A stretch of DNA of 64,000 bases, taken from assembly GCA_965221725.1 (NCBI GenBank), contig OZ244909.1, forward strand, positions 1 to 64,000. Reading direction: 5' to 3'. Under the pieces are notes generated by a model. It was not told the DNA's origin, searched no databases, and was given only the letters and a program-made list of their open reading frames with translations. Each line of letters starts with the position of its first letter. The stretch's first letter is position 1. This DNA is from HK1 sp965221725 (GTDB taxonomy: Bacteria; Pseudomonadota; Gammaproteobacteria; HK1). A program made the translations under genes and the position numbers. Below, piece after piece: positions 58,833 through 64,000 of the stretch.

Positions 58833-60323
58833 TCACTCCTGCGATCCCTGCGGTGGTTCGGGATTGTCGGCTTCGGCAACGAGCCCGTAGCGGCGCAGCT
58901 TCACGTACAGACTCTGGCGCGAGAGGGCCAGCATCTCGGCTGCCGACGCCCGGTTGTTGCCGGTGATCTCAAGCGCCGCCTCGATGCACAGGCGCTCGAT
59001 GAGGTCGGTAGTTTCGCGCACAATCTCCTTCAGCGGGACCCGTCCGACCATGTTCTTGAGCTGATCGGCGGACTGCGCCACCTTGTACGGTCGGCCGCGC
59101 TCGGTACCCGGCCGGCGGCCGACCGGACGAATCACGAACCCGTGGTGGACGCCGTCGTCCCCGGAAATCGAGACCGCCGAGATCTCCACCGGCTCGACGG
59201 TTCCGTGTTCGCCGCGAAGGGTGGTCGAGAACAGCTTCACCGTGTGGTGCTCGCGAAGGCTGGCGTTCAGGACGTTGAGGTCCACGCCGGGGCGGCCCAG
59301 CCAGCGGTCGAGCGAGGCGCCGCGAGCCTGATCGAGGCTGGCGATCTGGGCGAGTTCGAGGAAGGCTTCGTTCGCGTCGTGCACGGTCCCGTCGGGGCCG
59401 GTCACGACGAAGCCGTCGGGGGCAGCCTCCAGCAGGTCGACGAGTCCCTCGCGCACGGACTCCGGCCGTGATGCATCGCCGGCGCCGGTCATCCGCACCA
59501 GGAACTTTCCGGCGCCATCGGACCTGAACAGCGCGGCGCAGACGTCGAACTCTCTCTCGCGTCCGGGCCCGCCGACCCTCGCGCTGCGAATCTCGCCGAG
59601 CGCCTGCACTTTCGCGAGCAGCTCCTGTATCTCGCCCGCGCCACCCCCGTCGAGCGATTCCGGAAAGCGCTGGCCGGGTTCGATCCCGAGCAGCGTGGTC
59701 GCGGCCGGGTTCGCCTCCGCGACCTCGCGCGTGCGGGCGTCGACGACCAGCACCGCCTCCGACGACATCCGCAGCAGCAGCCGGTATCTGGTGTCGAGGT
59801 GACGAAGCTCGGCGTACTCCCGATCGACAGCCTGCTGGGTGTCCACCAGCCGCTGCTGGAGTTCGGCCAGCGGGCGCATGTCGCGTCCGATCGCGACCAC
59901 CCAACCCTCGTCGCCCACGGTGAGGGCACGGTAGAGGATGGGGAGATCCGGACCGTCCGGCACGATGTGGTTGAGATGACGCGAGCGGGACTCCATGCCG
60001 GTCGCGGCGGAACGCAGGAGCGCTTCGGCCTTGGGCCGGCATTCGACCGTCACCGTATCGGTGAGGGCATGGCCGATCCAGTCGCCGGTGTCGGGCAGGG
60101 TCTGTTCGGCGCCGGCGGTGGTGATGCCCTGAATGACACCGTCGCGGTCGAGAAGGATGCCGATGTCGGCGGCCGCGGTCAGGGCGGCGCTGATCGACGC
60201 GGCGTCAAGGGATCCCGTCCACCGCAGGGAGTCTGTCGTCGACTTCACGGCTGAAACCCGACGTGACACGTCCTGCACCCCGGCCACCGCGGCGTGCCCG
60301 CACCGAACACGCCGCAATTGCAC
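58833..60323 (-). CDS. ppsR: PpsR/CrtJ-family transcriptional repressor, copy 2
   Basis: Second PpsR-type protein. N-terminal PAS near residues 47-130 (DIGILLDRDGVIQGITTAG), Q-helix (ELQQRLVDTQQAVDREYAELRHLDTRYRLLL), second PAS near 165-280, third near 290-405 (APDGFVVTGPDGTVHDANEAF), and HTH ALEITGNNRASAAEMLALSRQSLYVKLRRYGL. It has a Cys just before the HTH (LCIEAALEI), absent in copy 1; a Cys in that area is a redox sensor in Rhodobacter CrtJ. GTG 60323 follows the aerR stop without a gap; GTG 60248 is an alternative. 496 aa. Confidence 0.95.
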   Translation of the reverse strand: MQLRRVRCGHAAVAGVQDVSRRVSAVKSTTDSLRWTGSLDAASISAALTAAADIGILLDRDGVIQGITTAGAEQTLPDTGDWIGHALTDTVTVECRPKAEALLRSAATGMESRSRHLNHIVPDGPDLPILYRALTVGDEGWVVAIGRDMRPLAELQQRLVDTQQAVDREYAELRHLDTRYRLLLRMSSEAVLVVDARTREVAEANPAATTLLGIEPGQRFPESLDGGGAGEIQELLAKVQALGEIRSARVGGPGREREFDVCAALFRSDGAGKFLVRMTGAGDASRPESVREGLVDLLEAAPDGFVVTGPDGTVHDANEAFLELAQIASLDQARGASLDRWLGRPGVDLNVLNASLREHHTVKLFSTTLRGEHGTVEPVEISAVSISGDDGVHHGFVIRPVGRRPGTERGRPYKVAQSADQLKNMVGRVPLKEIVRETTDLIERLCIEAALEITGNNRASAAEMLALSRQSLYVKLRRYGLVAEADNPEPPQGSQE

Positions 60324-61211
60324 TCACTCAATCGTTGCAAGTCCATGTTCCATCTGCAAGGCGGCGCTGCCCGCGTCGTTGGCGGTGCCATCCGCGCCCA
60401 CCCGGGCCGCCAGATCCGGGGCTTCGGAGAATCGCCAGCCGCCCACGAGCACCTGGACCGACGGGTTCGCAGAGCGTTCGCGCAAGCGGGCGATCTGGCG
60501 CGGGAGCGCGTCCAGCGCGCGGTCGGTGCTCGCCGACAACCCCACCGCGACGAAGCTGCGGGTCTGCACGAGATGCAACAGCTCGTCCTCCGCCAGCGCC
60601 GGCCCGCTGGTCACCTCCCAGCCCGCCCGGCGCAGGAACTCGGCCACCACCATGACTCCGAACATGTGTTGCTCGCCCGGAGCCGGCAGCAGCAGCGCGG
60701 TGCGGGCCGGTGCGAAATGGGCCGTTGTACGGCAGAACTTCGGGCTGAACAGTCTGATGATCTTGTGCAACCTGCACAGTCCCAGGGTCACGTCGGCGAA
60801 CGTGCAGCGGTCCTCGACCCAGAACTCGCCGAGCCGCCGCGCCACCGGGGCGAGCAGGTCCAGATAGAGCGCGGACAGAGGCACCCCCGCGCCGTTCAGG
60901 GTCTGTGCAAACCCGATGGCCGCTTCCGCTTCCTGCGATATCACCAGGTGCGTCATGTGCTCCACATCCGCCAGCGACGCCGTCGGGGGCGAGTGAATTC
61001 CGGTCGGCGCCGCATGCCCGGAGCGGGTCGTCTCCGCATGGGTACGGGCCAGCGCGGGGATGATCTGGTTCTGGAGCGCCTCGGTGAGGCTCGCGAGAAG
61101 CCGCTGTGACTGCGGGGTTCCGACGGCGGAGCGAGTCACCCAGTCGTCGAGTGATGCCGCCTCCAGCTCCGGGTGCATGGCACGTTCCCGCACGCCTTCG
61201 AATCGACTCAA
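60324..61211 (-). CDS. aerR: AerR/PpaA-type cobalamin-binding antirepressor
   Basis: B12-domain protein that in Rhodobacter binds CrtJ/PpsR and, with light-sensitive cobalamin, relieves repression. An N-terminal helical cap (EALQNQIIPALARTHAETT ... QTLNGAGVPLSALYLDLLAPVARRLGEFWVEDRCTFADVTLGLCRLHKIIR) precedes the Rossmann B12 domain with E-x-H-x-x-G in APGEQHMFGVMVVAEFLRRAGWEV, FVAVGLSAS, and VLVGGWRF. The TTG start at 61211 has GGAGGAGA upstream; ATG 61178 is an alternative. About 295 aa. Coupled to ppsR copy 2 and divergent from bchF. Confidence 0.93.
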   Translation of the reverse strand: MSRFEGVRERAMHPELEAASLDDWVTRSAVGTPQSQRLLASLTEALQNQIIPALARTHAETTRSGHAAPTGIHSPPTASLADVEHMTHLVISQEAEAAIGFAQTLNGAGVPLSALYLDLLAPVARRLGEFWVEDRCTFADVTLGLCRLHKIIRLFSPKFCRTTAHFAPARTALLLPAPGEQHMFGVMVVAEFLRRAGWEVTSGPALAEDELLHLVQTRSFVAVGLSASTDRALDALPRQIARLRERSANPSVQVLVGGWRFSEAPDLAARVGADGTANDAGSAALQMEHGLATIE

Positions 61212-61234
61212 CGTGATCTCCTCCCTCGCACGAC

Positions 61235-61268
61235 TGTACAAATTTCGAGACGTAAATAAAACTTGACA
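61235..61268. promoter_or_regulatory. Back-to-back imperfect PpsR sites, aerR/bchF divergent region
   Basis: TGT-N12-ACG (61235-61252) and CGT-N12-ACA (61251-61268) each differ from TGT-N12-ACA at one base and overlap by two. TTGACA at 61263-61268 could serve as a -35 for bchF, with TCTAGAT about 17 bases on. The segment is AT-rich in a GC-rich surrounding. The remaining 61269-61573 has no credible gene. Confidence 0.55.
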
Positions 61269-61573
61269 CTTCCCGGTCGCCGCTCTAGATTCGAAGTCCC
61301 CGTCGCCGGAACCGGCCGTTGAGGGCTGTCCATGCTCCCTGTCGAAGCTGCCTTCCGAGTGCGCGACCATCGGTGCCGCAATTCCCCCGAATTCCGCGAA
61401 TCCGCAGCCGCGGATCGCAGGACTCCGGGTGGCGGAGCCCCGGGTCGAGGGAGCCTGAGTCGTACTTGTCCCCCGCTTGAAGCCGGTTGTCAAGGTGTCC
61501 TTACGCCATCCCGGTCGAACGCGAATTCCCGAACGCGCGGCGGCAATGGGACGAGTCGACGAGTCGGCGCCCG

Positions 61574-62068
61574 ATGAAGCGGCCGCTCTACACGCCCGAG
61601 CAGCGCCAGCGCCGCGATCGATCGCGGTGGACGCTCGTCCAGGGGGTGCTGGCGCCCCTGCAGTTTCTGGTGTTCCTGGTGAGCCTCGTGCTGGTGGTGC
61701 GCTACCTGCAGACCGGCGAAGGCTGGGCGGCGGCCGCCGTGTCGGTGGTGGTCAAGACCCTGGTCCTCTACACCATCATGGTCACCGGCATGATCTGGGA
61801 GAAGGTGGTGTTCGGACACTGGCTGTTCGCGCCTGCGTTCTTCTGGGAGGACGTGATGAGCATGCTGGTGCTCGCGCTGCACACCGCCTACCTCGTGGTG
61901 CTCGCGAGCGGCGCGCTCGGGCCGCACGAGCAAATGTGGCTGGCGCTCGCCGCCTATGCGGCCTACGTGGTCAACGCCGCGCAGTTCCTGGTGAAACTCC
62001 GGGCCGCCCGTCTTGAATCGACGGCCGGCGCCGCGCGCCACACCATGCGGGCGAGGGCCGTGCATTGA
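61574..62068 (+). CDS. bchF: 3-vinyl bacteriochlorophyllide hydratase
   Basis: Hydrates the C3 vinyl group on the path to bacteriochlorophyll a. Typical N-terminus MKRPLYTPEQRQRRDRSRWTLVQGVLAPLQFLVFLVSL with ATG 61574; in-frame upstream residues do not resemble the family. Three or four hydrophobic helices, then FGHWLFAPAFFWEDVMSMLVLALHTAYL and AAYAAYVVNAAQFLVKLR. 164 aa, family norm. bchN starts inside its stop (TTGA overlap), beginning the bchFNB order known from other purple bacteria. Confidence 0.95.
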   Translation: MKRPLYTPEQRQRRDRSRWTLVQGVLAPLQFLVFLVSLVLVVRYLQTGEGWAAAAVSVVVKTLVLYTIMVTGMIWEKVVFGHWLFAPAFFWEDVMSMLVLALHTAYLVVLASGALGPHEQMWLALAAYAAYVVNAAQFLVKLRAARLESTAGAARHTMRARAVH

Positions 62069-63345
62069 GCGCACAGCCCGCATCGGCACCGGCGTCGGGG
62101 TGCGCGTCGCGGCCGGTACTCGCCGAGCGCGGGCAGCGCGAAGTCTTCTGCGGTCTGACCGCCATCGTGTGGCTCCACCGCAAGATCCAGGATGCGTTCT
62201 TCCTCGTCGTCGGCTCGCGCACCTGCGCGCACCTCATGCAGTCCGCCGCCGGGGTGATGATCTTCGCCGAGCCCCGGTTCGCCACCGCGATTCTCGGAGA
62301 CCGCGACCTCGCGGGTCTCGCCGACTGCAACGACGAGCTCGACCGAATCGTCGGTCAGGTACTGGAGAGACGGCCCGACATCTCCACGCTGTTCCTGGTC
62401 GGCTCCTGCCCGTCGGAGGTCATCAAGCTCGATCTCGCCCAGGCGGCGCGGCGCCTGACCGTCGCGCACCAGGGCCGGGTGCGCATCCTCGCGTACTCCG
62501 GCAGCGGCATCGAGACCACGTTTACCCAGGGCGAGGACGGCTGTCTGCGCTCGTTGGTCCCGGAGCTTGCCGAGTCGACGGACCTCACCCCCGAGCTGTG
62601 GGTGGTTGGGACGCTCGCCGATGTGGTGGAGGACCAGTTCGAGCGTCTGTTCCATGCGATGGGGATCGAGCGGGTCAGGTTCCTGCCACCGAGACGGGCG
62701 CATTCGCTTCCCGCGCTGGGATCCGGGACCCGGGTGCTGCTTGCGCAGCCGTATCTGGGCGAGACCGCACGGGCGCTGCGCGATCGGGGCGCTTCCCTGA
62801 TCGCCGCGCCGTTTCCCTACGGGATCGAGGGCACCCGCCGCTGGCTGCATGCCGCCGCCGCCGCCTTCGGCATTGCCCCGGAAACGGTCGAGACGTGCAT
62901 CGAGCTACCGGCGCGGCGCGCGGCGAAGGCGCTGGAGCGCTACCGGGAGGTGCTGGCCGGCCGACGCATTTCGTTCCTGCCCGATTCCCAGCTTGAAATC
63001 CCGATCGCGCGGTTCCTCGCGCGCGAATGCGGGGCCGAGCTGGTGGAGGTGGGCACGCCCTACCTGGATCGTGCCCTGATGGACCCGGAGATCGCCCTGC
63101 TGCCCCCGGAGGTGCGGCTTGCCGAGGGCCAGCACGTCGACCGGCAGCTCGACCGTCTGCGCGCCGATGCTCCGGATCTCACAGTGTGCGGTCTCGGACT
63201 CGCCAACCCGCTGGAGGCCGAGGGCCATCGGACCAAATGGTCCATCGAGCTGGTGTTCACGCCCGTGCAGGGCTTCGAGCAGGCGGCGGATCTGGCCGAA
63301 CTGTTCGCCCGCCCCCTGCTCAGAAGCGAACGGCTGGCGGTGTGA
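62065..63345 (+). CDS. bchN: Dark-operative protochlorophyllide reductase subunit N
   Basis: BchN and BchB form the NB protein that reduces protochlorophyllide with electrons from BchL. Three cluster-binding cysteines are visible: C29 (REVFCGLTAIVWLHRKIQDAFF), C54 (VVGSRTCAHLMQSAAGVMIF) and C115 (FLVGSCPSEVIKLDL). The fourth [4Fe-4S] ligand comes from BchB. 426 aa. TTG start at 62065 overlapping the bchF stop. bchB follows after 2 bases. Confidence 0.96.
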   Translation: MSAQPASAPASGCASRPVLAERGQREVFCGLTAIVWLHRKIQDAFFLVVGSRTCAHLMQSAAGVMIFAEPRFATAILGDRDLAGLADCNDELDRIVGQVLERRPDISTLFLVGSCPSEVIKLDLAQAARRLTVAHQGRVRILAYSGSGIETTFTQGEDGCLRSLVPELAESTDLTPELWVVGTLADVVEDQFERLFHAMGIERVRFLPPRRAHSLPALGSGTRVLLAQPYLGETARALRDRGASLIAAPFPYGIEGTRRWLHAAAAAFGIAPETVETCIELPARRAAKALERYREVLAGRRISFLPDSQLEIPIARFLARECGAELVEVGTPYLDRALMDPEIALLPPEVRLAEGQHVDRQLDRLRADAPDLTVCGLGLANPLEAEGHRTKWSIELVFTPVQGFEQAADLAELFARPLLRSERLAV

Positions 63346-63347
63346 CC

Positions 63348-64000
63348 ATGGAGCTCTCCGTCTGGACCTACGAAGGACCGCCGCATGTCGGAGCCATGCG
63401 CGTGGCGAATTCGATGGACGCAGTCCACTACGTGCTGCACGCGCCGCAGGGCGACACCTACGCGGATCTCCTGTTCACGATGATCGAGCGCAACGGACGG
63501 CGTCCGCCGGTCACCTACACGACGTTCCAGGCGCGCGATCTCGGCGCCGACACCGCCGATCTCGTGATCCGCACCCTGCGCGAGGCATACGAGCGATTCC
63601 GGCCCCGAACCCTGCTGGTGGGCGAGTCATGCACGGCGGAGCTCATCCAGGACCAGCCCGGCGCGCTCGCCCGCACCCTCGACCTGCCGGTGCCGGTGGT
63701 GCCGCTGGAGCTGCCGTCGTACTCGCGCAAGGAGAACTGGGGCGCGAGCGAGACGTTCTACCACCTCGTGCGCGCGCTGGTTCCGGCCCCCGACGGCGTG
63801 ACGCCTCGCGCCGCCCGGACGCGGCCCCGCGCGAACCTCCTCGGGCCGACGTCGCTCGGGTTCCGCTGCCGCGACGACGTGGTGGAGGTCACGCGGTTGC
63901 TCGACCGGATCGGGGTGGATGTCCACGTGACGGCGCCGCTCGGCGCGACGCCGGAGGCGATCCGGAGCATTCCCGATGCCGACTTCAACATCTGCCTGTA
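63348..64000 (+). CDS. bchB: Dark-operative protochlorophyllide reductase subunit B (5' part)
   Basis: Catalytic partner of BchN, cut by the window end. MELSVWTYEGPPHVGAMRVANSM opens the protein, and Asp36 in HAPQGDTYADLLF is the unusual aspartate ligand of the NB cluster. LLVGESCTAELIQDQPGALA and LPSYSRKENWGASETFYHLVRAL also fit. 217 residues are visible of roughly 520. bchH, bchL and bchM would be expected next. Confidence 0.96.
   Translation, partial: MELSVWTYEGPPHVGAMRVANSMDAVHYVLHAPQGDTYADLLFTMIERNGRRPPVTYTTFQARDLGADTADLVIRTLREAYERFRPRTLLVGESCTAELIQDQPGALARTLDLPVPVVPLELPSYSRKENWGASETFYHLVRALVPAPDGVTPRAARTRPRANLLGPTSLGFRCRDDVVEVTRLLDRIGVDVHVTAPLGATPEAIRSIPDADFNICL

Noticed and set aside
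61332..61577. Small open frame between the aerR promoter and bchF
   Set aside because: No family features, Arg/Gly/Pro-rich, and it runs across the bchF start region. I treat the stretch as leader and promoter.

Overview
The window comes from a high-GC purple phototrophic bacterium, most probably a gammaproteobacterium of the Chromatiales/Ectothiorhodospiraceae type. The left end carries the gammaproteobacterial order tlpA-aroQ-accB-accC-prmA-dusB-fis-purH-purD (all minus strand) and fxsA upstream of groESL. The right end is a photosynthesis gene cluster with bacteriochlorophyll genes (bchG, bchP, bchF, bchN, bchB), an LH2-type pucBA pair, two PucC-family carriers, two PpsR/CrtJ repressors, an AerR/PpaA-type cobalamin-binding antirepressor, a bacteriophytochrome and a heme oxygenase.

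Layout. 1-9.8 kb: housekeeping (purine, fatty-acid, shikimate, tRNA modification, Fis). 9.8-12.5 kb: groESL with a CIRCE operator and a strong terminator. 12.5-13.1 kb: tRNA-Ser(GGA) and the 4.5S SRP RNA. 13.1-29.1 kb: two complete heterotetrameric sarcosine oxidase operons (soxBDAG) in the same orientation. Between them, on the other strand, lie metF-metK-ahcY and a three-gene nitrile hydratase/thiocyanate hydrolase unit. 29.1-32.9 kb: folC, folD and a corrinoid protein. 33-37.6 kb: an AT-richer insert with an acyl-CoA dehydrogenase, a TRAP transporter (P, Q, M subunits) and the broken 5' end of a CaiB/BaiF CoA-transferase gene. 37.7-41.0 kb: a methyl-THF:corrinoid methyltransferase and a corrinoid-reactivating Fe-S ASKHA protein. 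41.2-47 kb: FAD-linked oxidase, ispH, SOUL protein, nhaA, DUF3422. 47.4-64 kb: photosynthesis genes.

How it fits together. The left two thirds form a one-carbon hub. Sarcosine oxidases yield methylene-THF; FolD, MetF, MetK, AhcY, the corrinoid/methyl-THF proteins and the formyl-THF-using PurH draw on or feed the same pool. In the right third, red/far-red light (BphP with biliverdin from HmuO), oxygen (PpsR) and cobalamin (AerR) probably converge on bch and puc promoters. Two tandem PpsR boxes of the form TGT-N12-ACA lie just upstream of bchG.

Most interesting points: an unrecognised repeat protein directly after pucBA; an LH2 alpha chain with Phe-Phe at the positions that set B850 absorption; a peptide deformylase inside the puc locus; the BphP-PpsR-HmuO linkage in a gammaproteobacterium; a corrinoid/methyl-THF/reactivase set that could be part of a split methionine synthase and is interrupted by a foreign insert; and a family of dispersed intergenic repeats.
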